Notes: generated by a model from the letters alone, not told the origin. Shown: positions 1 through 11,413, numbered from the stretch's first letter. The stretch is 64,000 nucleotides of DNA from Halioglobus sp. (GCA_028825045.1 JAPKAY010000002.1:1-64000); one strand, 5' to 3'. Program-made: numbers and translations.

Positions 1-65
1 TAAACAACATCTGCCACCGCTTGGGCGCAGATAACCCGTGAGACCATGCCTCAACCGGGGAGCGT

Positions 66-93
66 ATTATACCGATCGCTGCCACAGAGGCAA
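66..93 (-). promoter_or_regulatory. Downstream sigma-70 promoter, probable rrn promoter (leftward)
   Basis: On the minus strand TTGCCT (88-93) and a perfect TATAAT (66-71) are 16 bases apart, with a T-rich stretch just upstream of the -35 that could act as an UP element and a GC-rich discriminator. Transcription would start near 58-60 and leave the window. The assignment to an rRNA operon rests on synteny. Confidence 0.6.
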
Positions 94-229
94 CTAAAAA
101 CTCGTCATCACTACGTGATTTCTTCCCATAAGCTCGGCCTTAACGCCGCACCCTAAACTTCTGAAACTTCTCGAGTTTCTGGGCAGGCAGGCGGCTCTAA
201 CAGGAACCTCCAAACTCGCAGGACGGCGC

Positions 230-258
230 ACTATACGCAGAGCAGATTAGATGATCAA
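230..258 (-). promoter_or_regulatory. Upstream sigma-70 promoter of a tandem pair (leftward)
   Basis: On the minus strand TTGATC (253-258) and TATAGT (230-235) are separated by 17 bases, followed by a GC-rich discriminator. It lies about 165 bases upstream of a second, stronger element pointing the same way, an arrangement typical of rRNA operons. Confidence 0.45.
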
Positions 259-321
259 CAAGTTTAGGCCAGATCGAATAAAACACAACGCTTAAGGCAT
301 GGCGGCCGGTTTTTTGGAGGC

Positions 322-1617
322 CTAGGTCACTTCGAACAGGTGGTACTTTTTCTTTCCCAACTTTACCAGATAGAAACGCCCAAATGACGCCTCGGCCAAT
401 GCAAAGCAGGCAGACACCTGTCCGTTATCTTCAAGACTCAAAGTCCGACCGTTTACTGTGACAGCATTTCGACTTAGCGCATCCTTAACCTGCTTGCCAG
501 AACCCGCGAACCCGGTATCCGCGAACATTTGCGAGAGCGTCTCGGGAAAGGCGGTCCGCACAACGGTGCTCGCGGGCAGACCGTCCTGACGCAGCTGCAA
601 AAAATCATCTTCCGATAACGCATCTATCGCACCCTGAAACAGCGCGTCAGTAATTCTCCGGGCAGCCTCCAGCCCGTCCTGCCCATGCACCAACCGGGTA
701 ACCTCGCCTGCCAGCATCGCCTGCGCCTGCGGGCGACCATCTCGTAACGCGTCGGCGCTTTCTATCACGTCAATTTCCGCCACCTCAAGAAAGGTAAAGT
801 ATTTCAAGAACTTATAGACATCCGCATCCGAGGCACCCAGCCAAAATTGGTAAAAAGCATAAGGGGAGGTGCGCTGCGGGTCCAGCCAGACAGCGCCCGC
901 TTCTGTCTTCCCAAATTTTGTACCGTCAGCCTTTGTAATCAGGGGGACAGTCAAACCGAAAACCTGATTGCCATGTAACCGACGTGTTAGGTCAATACCA
1001 CCGGTTATATTGCCCCACTGGTCAGAGCCGCCCAACTGCAGACCACAGTCATAGCGTCGATTGAGCTCTGCAAAGTCATAAGATTGCAGAATCATATAAG
1101 CAAATTCGGTGAAGCTTATGCCACTGCCTTCCCGCTCAATGCGCTGTTTTACTGATTCTTTCTGAATCATTGCGTTGATGGAAAAGTGCTTACCAATATC
1201 TCTCAGGAAGGTCAGCACGTCCAGACCAACGGTCCATTCCATATTATTCACAACCTCAGCCGAAACCGGGCCAGCCTCGAATTCGACAAACCGGGAAACC
1301 TGGCTTTTGATTTTTTCGACCCAGCCGTTTATCACCTCTGGCGTATTTAACTGCCGCTCCTGAGCCTTGAAACTCGGATCTCCGATCAACCCGGTCGCAC
1401 CACCAACCAATGCTAACGGCTTATGTCCTGCTAACTGGAAGCGTCGCAGCATCAACAGGGGAACCAGATGTCCGATGTGCAAACTGTCGGCGGTAGGATC
1501 GAAGCCACAATAGAGCGTACGAACGCCCCCATCCAGCCAGCCTGGAAGCGCATCCTCTCCGGCAAGCTGAAATATCAAGCCGCGGGCACGAAGATCATCG
1601 AGAAGTGCACTGCTCAT
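322..1617 (-). CDS. tyrS: Tyrosyl-tRNA synthetase
   Basis: Class I aminoacyl-tRNA synthetase that charges tRNA-Tyr with tyrosine in the cytoplasm. The HIGH signature is at residues 47-50, preceded by the YCGFDPT substrate-pocket motif. The KMSKS-equivalent is KFGKT, the form used by bacterial TyrRS. An S4 RNA-binding domain closes the C terminus. The start is set at the ATG at 1617, giving 431 residues. The frame stays open for 29 more codons, but that extension has no family resemblance. It is divergent from the M23 peptidase gene, as in Pseudomonas. Confidence 0.97.
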   Translation of the reverse strand: MSSALLDDLRARGLIFQLAGEDALPGWLDGGVRTLYCGFDPTADSLHIGHLVPLLMLRRFQLAGHKPLALVGGATGLIGDPSFKAQERQLNTPEVINGWVEKIKSQVSRFVEFEAGPVSAEVVNNMEWTVGLDVLTFLRDIGKHFSINAMIQKESVKQRIEREGSGISFTEFAYMILQSYDFAELNRRYDCGLQLGGSDQWGNITGGIDLTRRLHGNQVFGLTVPLITKADGTKFGKTEAGAVWLDPQRTSPYAFYQFWLGASDADVYKFLKYFTFLEVAEIDVIESADALRDGRPQAQAMLAGEVTRLVHGQDGLEAARRITDALFQGAIDALSEDDFLQLRQDGLPASTVVRTAFPETLSQMFADTGFAGSGKQVKDALSRNAVTVNGRTLSLEDNGQVSACFALAEASFGRFYLVKLGKKKYHLFEVT

Positions 1618-1710
1618 GGGGGGTAGTTCCGAATTTACAAACTGGTTAAATAGGCGCCGGCGCCAACGATACAACACCCCGACACAATTGCAAGTCCCGG
1701 CCATAGGCAG

Positions 1711-1738
1711 TTGAATTTTCTGTTTTTTTTTATATACT
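1711..1738 (+). promoter_or_regulatory. Sigma-70 promoter for the M23 peptidase-anmK unit
   Basis: TTGAAT (1711-1716) and TATACT (1733-1738) are spaced by 16 bases, about 34 bases before the ATG at 1772. This is a good match to the sigma-70 consensus, inside a T-rich tract. Confidence 0.55.
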
Positions 1739-1771
1739 AGATCAACTAAAACCTAAAAAAGAACCAGGGAC

Positions 1772-3193
1772 ATGTCAGCAGCAAATCGCCCGCGCGGGGC
1801 TACCTTCACTCGCCAAGACGACACACCGGGGCTGGGGCCACCATTGCCGCGCAAGCCCCTATTGGCGGCAGTCGCTATTATCGCCACTGTCACTGTCACT
1901 ATCGCCATGCTTGCCAACTTCTCAAACACCGACCCAGGCGAACAAAACGCCGAATTCACGACCGAGGCAGCTGACACCGAATTTGCCCGAGAAAACGGTA
2001 CCATTACCGAAAAAACCTCAACACCACTTAACGGAGCTGGCGCCGAGCAAACCGCACCAGAGCAACCCTGGATAAGTAGGGTCGTTAAGAGGGGAGATAC
2101 ATTGTCGCTGGTCTTCAACCGGGCCGGCTTCAATGATCGGGACGTCTACGATGTTATCGGTCAGTCCGATGACGGAAAATCTCTGGAACGGATTTTCCCC
2201 GGCCAGACTATCGCCTTCCAGGCAAACCAATCTGGCGAACTTACCGCTGTCCGCCACGTAAAATCACCGCTTGAAACAACCACTTTCAGACGCGATGACA
2301 CCGGATTTGAAAGCCTGATTGAGAATCGCCTTCCGGAGGTACGAGAAGCCTGGACAACCGGCATTATCTCTTCATCTCTGTTTCTCGCCGGCCAGGAAGC
2401 GGGCATGTCCCAAAACATGATCATGGAAATGGCAAATATATTTGGCGGTGTCATCGACTTCGTACTCGATCCCCGCACGGGCGACACGATTCAGGTTGTC
2501 TATGAGGATTTGTATCTGGACGGAGCGAAATTTCGAGATGGCGGTATTATCGCAGCCTCATTCACCAACCAGGGCGAAACTTTTAATGCGTTTCGATTCA
2601 CCGATGGCAATGGCGATACCAACTATTACAACGAGGAAGGCGTCAGTATGCGCAAAGCCTTCCTCATGGCGCCGGTCGACTTCACACGGATCAGCTCCAA
2701 CTTTAACTTGCGGCGCCTGCATCCGATTTACAAGACTACCCGTCCGCATAGAGGAACTGATTACGCGGCACCCACAGGGACGCCCGTATTCTCGGCCGGA
2801 GATGGCCGCGTAAGCAGAGCAGGATACAGCCGCGCCAATGGCAACTACATTTTCGTCAAGCACGGAGAACAATACATCACCAAGTATCTGCACTTGAATA
2901 AACGCAAAGTGAAAGCGGGGCAGCGTGTATCTCAGGGACAGATCATCGGATCTGTTGGCTCCACCGGCGCGGCTACCGGCCCACATCTGCACTATGAATT
3001 TTTGGTCAACGGGGTACATCGCAACCCTCGCACCATTCATAAGAAGTTACCGAAGGCAAAATCACTCCCCGGTGCGGAAATGGCAAACTTTCGCCAAACC
3101 ATCAACAAGGCTTCCTCGCAACTTGCCGTCTTACGCTCCAACAATCATCTGGCGATGCGCAGTTCCTCTAAAACCAACTCCGCTTTAAACTAA
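1772..3193 (+). CDS. Murein endopeptidase, OapA/LysM-like plus peptidase M23
   Basis: Membrane-anchored periplasmic metallopeptidase of the MepM/YebA type, expected to cut peptide cross-links in peptidoglycan. A single hydrophobic anchor lies near residues 28-46. An OapA/LysM-like murein-binding domain follows around 100-150 (VKRGDTLSLVF). The M23 domain spans about 300-430 with the zinc ligands in HRGTDYAAP and GPHLHYEF, so the HxxxD and HxH motifs are intact. At 473 residues the length is normal. The AGGGA ribosome-binding site fits the ATG. anmK follows after one base, so the two are probably cotranscribed. Confidence 0.9.
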   Translation: MSAANRPRGATFTRQDDTPGLGPPLPRKPLLAAVAIIATVTVTIAMLANFSNTDPGEQNAEFTTEAADTEFARENGTITEKTSTPLNGAGAEQTAPEQPWISRVVKRGDTLSLVFNRAGFNDRDVYDVIGQSDDGKSLERIFPGQTIAFQANQSGELTAVRHVKSPLETTTFRRDDTGFESLIENRLPEVREAWTTGIISSSLFLAGQEAGMSQNMIMEMANIFGGVIDFVLDPRTGDTIQVVYEDLYLDGAKFRDGGIIAASFTNQGETFNAFRFTDGNGDTNYYNEEGVSMRKAFLMAPVDFTRISSNFNLRRLHPIYKTTRPHRGTDYAAPTGTPVFSAGDGRVSRAGYSRANGNYIFVKHGEQYITKYLHLNKRKVKAGQRVSQGQIIGSVGSTGAATGPHLHYEFLVNGVHRNPRTIHKKLPKAKSLPGAEMANFRQTINKASSQLAVLRSNNHLAMRSSSKTNSALN

Positions 3194-3194
3194 C

Positions 3195-4334
3195 TTGGCT
3201 GACAATGACGCGTTATATGTCGGCCTCATGTCCGGCACCAGCGTGGATGCCATCGATAGCGCACTAGTGAGGTTTGGTGATGATGGCCTGGAGCTAATCG
3301 CGACCCACGAACACATAATCCCGCCCGAGATAAAAACTCAAATCGCAGCAATAAGTCACGCGGGCGATAATGAAATAGAGCGCCTGGGAGTACTAGATCG
3401 AGAGCTGGGCCTACTCTTTGCCAAAGCGACAATGCAGCTACTTGAGTCGGCCAATACACCGCCCCAACAGGTTCGAGCAATCGGTAGCCATGGACAAACG
3501 ATACGTCACCGCCCGCCGTCCAGTGCATCGAGTCCGAGTAAAAGCTTCAGCCTTCAAGTTGGTGACCCTAATACCATTGCCGAAAACACGGGAGTCACCA
3601 CCGTAGCAGATTTCCGACGCCGGGATATCGCCTCCGGCGGTGAAGGCGCACCCCTCGCGCCTGGCTTCCATGCAGTTGCCTTTGCCAGGCCGAACGTCAT
3701 TCGAGCCATTATAAACATTGGTGGAATTGCAAACGCCACCTTGCTGGTGGGCACAGATTTGCGCATGGGCTTCGATACTGGCCCTGGCAATACCCTACTG
3801 GATCTCTGGATTCTTGGCACGCGGGCAGAACCCTATGACTGCAACGGCCAGTGGGGAGCAACGGGGCAAGTAAACACTGTGTTGTTGAACAAGTTGTTGT
3901 TTCACCCCTACTTCAAAAAAGGCGGGCCCCGCAGTACCGGCAAAGAAGATTTTAATCTTCCCTGGCTGGAGCACAATCTGGTAACGATGGAGGAGATTGC
4001 TCCAGAGGACGTCCAGGCTACGCTAGTGGAATTCACCTGCACCAGCATTACCCGAGCGATAGAACAGAGCCTGATCGCTGTTTCGGAAGTTTATGTTTGC
4101 GGCGGTGGTGCACACAACACGCATTTGATGGAGCGCCTACAAAGCCAGTTGGCGCCGGCAACTGTGCAGAGCACAGCGGCCATTGGGATCGAGCCAGATT
4201 GGGTGGAAGCGGCTACGTTTGCCTGGTTGGCCAAACAGACCCTTGAAGGGTTGCCCGGAAACTCCAGTGTGGTGACAGGGGCAGCTGGCTTGCGAGTGTT
4301 AGGCGGAATATATCCAGGCACAGCCTGGAAATAG
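3195..4334 (+). CDS. anmK: Anhydro-N-acetylmuramic acid kinase
   Basis: Recycles 1,6-anhydroMurNAc released from peptidoglycan by cleaving the anhydro bond and phosphorylating it to MurNAc-6-phosphate. The family motifs are all present: GLMSGTSVDAID at the N terminus, GSHGQTIRH, NIGGIANAT, GFDTGPGN and CGGGAHN. The start must be the TTG at 3195, one base after the upstream stop, because no other start codon precedes the conserved YVGLMSGTS. No clear Shine-Dalgarno is seen, so translation is probably coupled. AmgK and MurU, which act later in the same recycling route, are encoded at 40.1-41.9 kb. Confidence 0.95.
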   Translation: MADNDALYVGLMSGTSVDAIDSALVRFGDDGLELIATHEHIIPPEIKTQIAAISHAGDNEIERLGVLDRELGLLFAKATMQLLESANTPPQQVRAIGSHGQTIRHRPPSSASSPSKSFSLQVGDPNTIAENTGVTTVADFRRRDIASGGEGAPLAPGFHAVAFARPNVIRAIINIGGIANATLLVGTDLRMGFDTGPGNTLLDLWILGTRAEPYDCNGQWGATGQVNTVLLNKLLFHPYFKKGGPRSTGKEDFNLPWLEHNLVTMEEIAPEDVQATLVEFTCTSITRAIEQSLIAVSEVYVCGGGAHNTHLMERLQSQLAPATVQSTAAIGIEPDWVEAATFAWLAKQTLEGLPGNSSVVTGAAGLRVLGGIYPGTAWK

Positions 4335-4425
4335 GAATACTATTCTAAAGCCAATATTTTACGGCCGCAGGTCCATAGTCCACTGCATCCACAAAGGACT
4401 GCAGATCTACCATTACCCAATAGCG

Positions 4426-4779
4426 CTAGATTGAAAAGGAGGAGCCGCAGCCACAGGTGGCCGTGGCGTTAGGGTTATTCACCACAAACCGTGAACCCTC
4501 CAGGCCTTCGGTGTAGTCAACAATCGATCCGAGTAGGTACTGCAGACTCATGGGGTCTACCAGCAGAGTAACGCCTTCCGACTCCACTGCCGTGTCGTCG
4601 TCTGCAACGATTTCATCAAAAGTAAATCCGTACGAAAAACCCGAGCATCCGCCGCCGGTGATAAACACACGCAACTTAAGCTGTTCGTTTTCCTCTTCCT
4701 CAACCAAATGACGCACTTTTTGGACAGCACTGGTCGATAGATTAATACTCGAAGGGTTAAATGTTTCCGCAACTGACAT
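4426..4779 (-). CDS. erpA: Iron-sulfur cluster insertion protein ErpA (A-type carrier)
   Basis: A-type carrier that delivers Fe-S clusters to apo-enzymes. The three cluster-binding cysteines are present as C45 in [11 protein letters not shown] and C109/C111 in the TCGCG tail. The length of 117 residues is typical. ErpA rather than IscA is chosen because it stands alone, away from any isc genes, in the conserved ErpA position between anmK and the bactofilin gene. It has its own promoter overlapped by an IscR-type palindrome (4842-4858). Confidence 0.93.
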   Translation of the reverse strand: MSVAETFNPSSINLSTSAVQKVRHLVEEEENEQLKLRVFITGGGCSGFSYGFTFDEIVADDDTAVESEGVTLLVDPMSLQYLLGSIVDYTEGLEGSRFVVNNPNATATCGCGSSFSI

Positions 4780-4829
4780 CTGTGTATTCCAAAGCCGACA
4801 AGGGCCGCTTCACATGATTCTCAACCAGC

Positions 4830-4858
4830 ATTATCTTAAGTCCGACTAATTTAGTCAA
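4830..4858 (-). promoter_or_regulatory. erpA promoter with IscR type 1-like operator
   Basis: On the minus strand TTGACT (4853-4858) and GATAAT (4830-4835) are 17 bases apart, a near-consensus sigma-70 promoter about 45 bases from the erpA start. The 17-base palindrome at 4842-4858 matches the core of the E. coli IscR type 1 consensus (YYGACTRWWWYAGTCRR) at every position on both strands. It covers the -35 and spacer, where holo-IscR would repress. The outer flanks match only partly. The tail of the bactofilin gene overlaps it. Confidence 0.65.
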
Positions 4859-5309
4859 GTTTAGCGTTCGATCCGCTTTCCGACACAGATCTGGCGTCAG
4901 CGCTGCCCTTTTTGGCATCTGCGCTGGCGGAATCCCGCTCAACGTCGGCATCCGCGTTGTGAGTAAGGCTACCATTGACCTCCGCACCAGCTGCCATTTC
5001 CACCAAGGTGTAAAATACGTTGCCCTTTACCTTGCTCTTGGGCGCCAGCTCAACATGCTTACTTGAATAGACATTCCCTTGAACCGCCCCATTAATAACA
5101 ATACTAGGGACGCGGATTTCACCCTCTGCCCGCCCTTTACCCACGACGCGCAGCAGCGCTTCCTTGCCCGGCTGCGCGATAACATTTCCCTGCACCAGGC
5201 CCTCTATATCCAGGTTACCAAAGAAATGAATATCTCCAACAACCACCGTTTCGTGTGCAATTAGAGTGGTACCGCCAGACAAGCTTGATGTTTTTTTACT
5301 TCCCAACAT
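4851..5309 (-). CDS. Bactofilin family cytoskeletal protein
   Basis: Polymer-forming cytoskeletal protein, 152 residues. The central part (about 20-110) consists of short beta-helix repeats with recurring glycine and valine turns such as GLVQGNVIAQ and GAVQGNVYSSK. The N terminus is short and the C-terminal tail (about 115-152) is polar, charged and probably disordered. Bactofilins act in cell shape and localised wall synthesis; the particular role here is unknown. An AGGAG site lies ten bases before the ATG. The start overlaps the end of the upstream DUF6776 gene by 14 bases, indicating coupling. Confidence 0.88.
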   Translation of the reverse strand: MLGSKKTSSLSGGTTLIAHETVVVGDIHFFGNLDIEGLVQGNVIAQPGKEALLRVVGKGRAEGEIRVPSIVINGAVQGNVYSSKHVELAPKSKVKGNVFYTLVEMAAGAEVNGSLTHNADADVERDSASADAKKGSADARSVSESGSNAKLD

Positions 5310-6036
5310 TCGTAAATCGCTCCTGCAATTCCCAGGGAAATACTGCCCTGACCTGGGCCTCGCGCGGCTTGCTGGCGCTGGCCACCACTGTCACTTCTTT
5401 TGGCGCAAATCCTTCCGGTAAAACCAACTCTCCTTCTACTGCCTGAAAATATCGGAAGCTCAATGCGACAGCCTCTTCATCCATATCATGAGACAGGCTT
5501 CCCAGTTGATAGCTGACTTCCTTCTGCCCCTGGTACCCAGACACCGAGACCGATAGAGAACCCTTCACCCACTCGTTCTTGCGCGCCTTTTGCTGAATAA
5601 CAAAACGGTAACTGAAGTGGCCCGGACTTGCGCCTGCTACAAGTTCAGGCTGGCGCATGCTCAAGCCATTTGCATTTTCATCGGGCGCGACCAGGCTGCG
5701 GTAAAAGCGCAGGTTTTCTTCGCGTTCGGCGGCTCTTTCTTTCTGGGCCGTCATCTCACTGCGCACCATCTCCAGTGCGCGACTATCCACCTCGTGCAAT
5801 GTACGTTGCAGTTGAAGGGCGCCCTCAGTGAGTTTGAGATCTTCGCGCAAACGTGATATTTCCAATCGCATACTGGGCACGGATTGGGGGTCCGCATTCA
5901 TATCATCGTAGGCGGCAAGCCGCCCCAGATACATGCCCGCCAGAAGCAGCAGTAAAGGAATGATGAGCAATAACAGCAACCGCCTGAGCCCTATTCGTGC
6001 AGCAAGGCGGGTAATTTCAGATAGTGTACGCTTCAT
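5296..6036 (-). CDS. DUF6776-like single-pass membrane protein with coiled coil
   Basis: Protein of 246 residues without an assigned function. It has a basic N terminus, one strongly hydrophobic segment at about 18-40 rich in leucine, then a predicted coiled coil at about 52-115 and a C-terminal domain that looks mostly beta (about 130-240). Topology suggests an inner-membrane protein with the bulk in the periplasm. It lies 14 bases after argC and overlaps the bactofilin gene, an order shared with Pseudomonas (argC, this family, bactofilin, erpA). A role as membrane partner of the bactofilin is plausible but unproven. Confidence 0.7.
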   Translation of the reverse strand: MKRTLSEITRLAARIGLRRLLLLLIIPLLLLLAGMYLGRLAAYDDMNADPQSVPSMRLEISRLREDLKLTEGALQLQRTLHEVDSRALEMVRSEMTAQKERAAEREENLRFYRSLVAPDENANGLSMRQPELVAGASPGHFSYRFVIQQKARKNEWVKGSLSVSVSGYQGQKEVSYQLGSLSHDMDEEAVALSFRYFQAVEGELVLPEGFAPKEVTVVASASKPREAQVRAVFPWELQERFTNVGK

Positions 6037-6050
6037 TCAGTCGCCGCCAC

Positions 6051-7082
6051 TCAGGGCAACAAGCCAACCTGCCGCAAGCCTGCCTGCTCATTCAGGCCGA
6101 GCATGATGTTCATGTTCTGCACGGCCTGCCCGGAGGCTCCTTTTACCAGATTGTCTATCGTTACCATTACGACTACCGTGTCGCGTTCCTGGGGGGTTGT
6201 AACCGAGATCTGACACCGATTCGCTCCCTTCACTGTGCGTGTTTGCGGGAATACACCAGCTGGCAACACATCAACGAACGGCTCCGCGGTATACCATTGT
6301 TCATATAAAGCCTGTAAATCCTCGGCGCCATCATGGAGCTGCGCGATAAGTGTCGAGTGAATCCCGCGCACGAGCGGCAGGAGATGAGGCACAAACGTCA
6401 GACGCACAGGTTGAGTTGCTACATCTGATAAGACTTGCTCAATTTCTGGGAGATGACGGTGCCCATTTACACCATAAGCTTTAAAACTGTCTGAAGCCTC
6501 GCTAAGCAGGTTGTCTATTTTGGCTTGTCGTCCCGCACCAGTGACTCCAGAGGCAGAACTGGCAACAAGGTGCTGAACATCCACCAAGCCCCGTGCCAGC
6601 AGCGGCATAAAACCAAGTTGCACGGAAGTAGGGTAACAACCGGGACAGGCGACCAGGCGGGCAGTCGCAATTTTCTCCCGATTCAGCTCCGGCAGTCCGT
6701 ATACCGCCTCGGACAGCAACTCGGGACTGGAATGAGTTTCACCGTACCACTGCGACCATAATTGGGCATCGCGGATTCGATAATCTGCAGACAGGTCAAC
6801 TACTCGGGCACCCGCATCCAGTAGCTGCGGCACCAAATTCATGGCGACATTATGTGGCGTGGCGAAAAACACAATATCGCAGGCTGCCAGGCTCACCACG
6901 TCGGGCTCCGAAAAGACCAGGTCATACAGGCCGCGCAGGTTGGGGAACAGGTCGTCCACCCGGCGACCACACTCTGCCCGTGAGGTGATAAGCACCACCT
7001 CTGCGCCCTCATGCGTGGCCAAGAGGCGCAATAGCTCAACCCCCGTATAACCTGTGCCTCCTACTATGCCTACCTTAACCAT
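6051..7082 (-). CDS. argC: N-acetyl-gamma-glutamyl-phosphate reductase
   Basis: Third step of arginine biosynthesis: NADPH-dependent reduction of N-acetylglutamyl phosphate to the semialdehyde. The start at 7082 gives the family N terminus [14 protein letters not shown] with the dinucleotide-binding loop. The catalytic cysteine is C149 in ACPGCYPTS, and the active-site histidine lies in HRHLPEIEQ. Length is 343 residues. The frame is open for 31 codons upstream, but that part is arginine-rich and unlike the family. A GGGTAGAGG stretch precedes the ATG. It heads the argC-DUF6776-bactofilin unit. Confidence 0.96.
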   Translation of the reverse strand: MVKVGIVGGTGYTGVELLRLLATHEGAEVVLITSRAECGRRVDDLFPNLRGLYDLVFSEPDVVSLAACDIVFFATPHNVAMNLVPQLLDAGARVVDLSADYRIRDAQLWSQWYGETHSSPELLSEAVYGLPELNREKIATARLVACPGCYPTSVQLGFMPLLARGLVDVQHLVASSASGVTGAGRQAKIDNLLSEASDSFKAYGVNGHRHLPEIEQVLSDVATQPVRLTFVPHLLPLVRGIHSTLIAQLHDGAEDLQALYEQWYTAEPFVDVLPAGVFPQTRTVKGANRCQISVTTPQERDTVVVMVTIDNLVKGASGQAVQNMNIMLGLNEQAGLRQVGLLP

Positions 7083-7162
7083 GCCTCTACCCAATCCTGC
7101 AAGATGCCTTCTCAAACAAAGTCGCGACAGGCCTTTCCAAGTGGCCCGAGCGCCGGATCGGT

Positions 7163-7190
7163 AGTATAAGAGCAATACACTGGAAGATAA
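7163..7190 (-). promoter_or_regulatory. Possible argC promoter
   Basis: On the minus strand TATACT (7163-7168) is preceded after 16 bases by a weak TTATCT (7185-7190), about 80 bases upstream of argC. The -10 is good and the -35 poor. No ArgR box was recognised. Confidence 0.35.
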
Positions 7191-7231
7191 CTGGTAATAT
7201 TGTCTTTTTGTTATTCAGTCTAGGATCTCAA

Positions 7232-7844
7232 GTGCGCAACCTGCTGCACAGCTTCAGACGACAATTGACCAACTACGAGTCTATCCTCGCCTACTCCCTT
7301 CTCGGGATAGCCGGAGGTGTTGCCTCCGGCTTAATCGTTCTGGCATTTGACCTGGCGATCAGCGAGTTGAGTCTTGTCTGGGGTGTCGGCAACCACGGTG
7401 AGGGGTTTGAAGCGCTTCCACGCTGGGCGCTTTTTGCCTTACCCGCTGGCGGTGCAAAGGTACTTGGCTGCATTTACGCTCTGCTTAAACCCGCAGACCG
7501 TGAAACCGGTATTGTCCATTGTTGAATCCCCACCTGCCTGGTGCCTGATAGAGCGAGATGGAGAAGATCTTTATATGGTGAGTGACAGTGAGCTCCTTGA
7601 TTGGCTAAAACAGCTTTCTCCTGAGCGGGATTCAGCTGATGTGACCGAATCCGGGATACGACGCTGGACAATCGCGCCACTTCCCATGCAAGCTACGCTG
7701 CGACAGGCGATGGATACCATGGCTGCTAGCACCACCGAAGCCGTCTGCATCTATAGGCGCAGTCGGAGCTCAGGTAAACAAATACCTCACGGTATCGTCA
7801 CCCGGGAAAGTATAGAGAAATTTTCACTCGCCAGTGTGCTCTAA
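7232..7844 (+). pseudogene. ClC chloride channel remnant with large internal deletion
   Basis: The 5' part (GTG at 7232, AGGA site seven bases before) encodes the N terminus of a ClC-type chloride channel/antiporter: a cytoplasmic start, a first membrane helix near LLGIAGGVASGLIVLAF and the conserved KPADRETGIVH, then a stop at 7523-7525. From about 7515 the next reading frame encodes a ClC C-terminal tail with CBS-like sequence (PPAWCLIERDGEDLYMVSD to GIVTRESIEKF), ending at 7844. Everything between, including the selectivity-filter helices, is missing, roughly two thirds of a normal channel. The join also shifts frame, so no functional channel can be made. Assembly collapse is an alternative explanation. 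Confidence 0.8.
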
Positions 7845-7880
7845 TAGCCCCAAGAAACCCAAATAAGACGAGAGCAAACG

Positions 7881-8300
7881 ATGTTGTGGTTGAAGGCGTT
7901 CCATATCATTTTCGTAGTGTGCTGGTTCGCGGGCCTTTTCTATTTGCCGCGCATCTTCGTATATTACGCTGCCAGTGAGCACGCAGCAGTGCGCGCACAA
8001 CTGGCCATCATGGCGCGGAAATTATACCGCTTTGTCACCCCCTTTATGATCATTGCCATTGCCCTGGGACTCGCCCTGATAGCGCAGAACCCGGACTACT
8101 ATCTGACATCTATATGGATGTGGCTAAAACTGGGAGGAGTCGCCTTCCTTGTCGCCTACCATATCCAGTGCGGTCGTTATGTTCGGGCGATAAATGACAA
8201 TCGCAACCAGCACGAACATGTGTTCTACCGATTTTTCAATGAAATTCCTGTACTGTTTCTCTTCGCTATCGTAATTCTGGCCGTGCTCAAGCCTTTTTAA
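7881..8300 (+). CDS. hemJ: Protoporphyrinogen IX oxidase HemJ
   Basis: Integral membrane enzyme that oxidises protoporphyrinogen IX to protoporphyrin IX, the penultimate step of haem synthesis. At 139 residues with four hydrophobic helices it has the usual HemJ size. The conserved histidine near the N terminus (H8 in LKAFHIIFVVCWFAGLFYLPR) and the LKLGGV motif in the third helix are present. A GAGAG stretch precedes the ATG. It sits just before hemL and hemB, which supports the assignment over the generic label of UPF0093 protein. It follows the dead ClC gene by 36 bases. Confidence 0.9.
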   Translation: MLWLKAFHIIFVVCWFAGLFYLPRIFVYYAASEHAAVRAQLAIMARKLYRFVTPFMIIAIALGLALIAQNPDYYLTSIWMWLKLGGVAFLVAYHIQCGRYVRAINDNRNQHEHVFYRFFNEIPVLFLFAIVILAVLKPF

Positions 8301-8394
8301 GATCACTGGATATTCGAAGCCACAGCCACGATAATTTCATTCTCACCACACGCGACACAATCGCAAGCTAGTTTAAAACGGGAAACCTATAACC

Positions 8395-10697
<2,303 letters not shown>

Positions 10698-10713
10698 CCG
10701 GCGCAAAACCCCA

Positions 10714-11322
10714 ATGCATCTCCTTCGGGCCCTCGGCATTCTGCTACTCCTGGTGAACCAACCCGCTTCGGCGCAGTGTGCCTGCCTGTGGCAGGGGTCC
10801 TTCAGTGACGTTCAGGCTACGACCGACCTTGTCGTGAGCGGCACAGTGGTCGCCCGCAAGGGTAACTCCATCGACTTGACTGTCAATCGGCTGCTTCGCG
10901 GAGATACACCCCCCGAAACACTCCGCATCTGGCTCAAGGCGGCTGACTATTGTCGACCTGAAGCAGACGGTTTTCCGTTGAACAGCCATTGGGTTGTTGC
11001 TCTGGAGAAAATCACCAAGAACGTGCCCGGAGGCTTCAATCCCGGCACGCCCAACATCAGTTTTGGCCGTATCGGAGACTACAGTCTGTCCAGTTGCGGC
11101 GGTTACTGGTTGCGGCAGAAGGAAAATCGGGTCAGTGGCAACCTGATAGACGCGCCGCGCTGGGATCGAGATCCGAATATGACCCCGGTTCTGCTCGACC
11201 TGATCACCGCTTTCGTGCAGGGAAAACTCGATCGCGAATCACTTCTTGAGGCAAGCAGGCAAGACCCCGCTTTGCGAGAGCTGATGCTTGATACGAAATC
11301 CTTTCTCAGAAACGAGAACTAA
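10714..11322 (+). CDS. Exported protein of unknown function, possibly NTR/TIMP-like
   Basis: Not a family I can name with certainty. The start at 10714 gives a clean signal peptide (MHLLRALGILLLLVNQPASA) with cleavage before QCAC. The -1 glutamine argues against a lipoprotein. The mature part has a CxC at its N terminus followed by a beta-rich stretch (LVVSGTVVARKGNSIDLTV) and further cysteines in DYCRP and SSCGGYW. That resembles the netrin/TIMP fold, where an N-terminal CxC pairs with later cysteines. The protein has 202 residues and starts 16 bases after hemB, so it may be cotranscribed. Function is unknown. Confidence 0.65.
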   Translation: MHLLRALGILLLLVNQPASAQCACLWQGSFSDVQATTDLVVSGTVVARKGNSIDLTVNRLLRGDTPPETLRIWLKAADYCRPEADGFPLNSHWVVALEKITKNVPGGFNPGTPNISFGRIGDYSLSSCGGYWLRQKENRVSGNLIDAPRWDRDPNMTPVLLDLITAFVQGKLDRESLLEASRQDPALRELMLDTKSFLRNEN

Positions 11323-11413
11323 TTCCCGCATCCACTGCAGTTGTTAAGGACAAGTGGCGCTAGAGTAGGTTATAAATAGCACTGACGCGTCATACAACCA
11401 GAACAATAAAACT

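Larger units (their letters stand above)
1..321 (-). other. Non-coding region with leader start of a probable rRNA operon
   Basis: No gene is visible in this 321-base stretch downstream of tyrS. Read on the minus strand it holds two promoter-like elements (listed separately), and the transcript would run off the left edge. Near the edge, 10-31 can fold into a small hairpin with TCTGC/GCAGA arms, which could be a boxB-like leader element, though no good boxA is seen. In Pseudomonas the 16S rRNA gene follows tyrS. The synteny and tandem promoters suggest the same here, but no rRNA sequence is inside the window. Confidence 0.5.
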
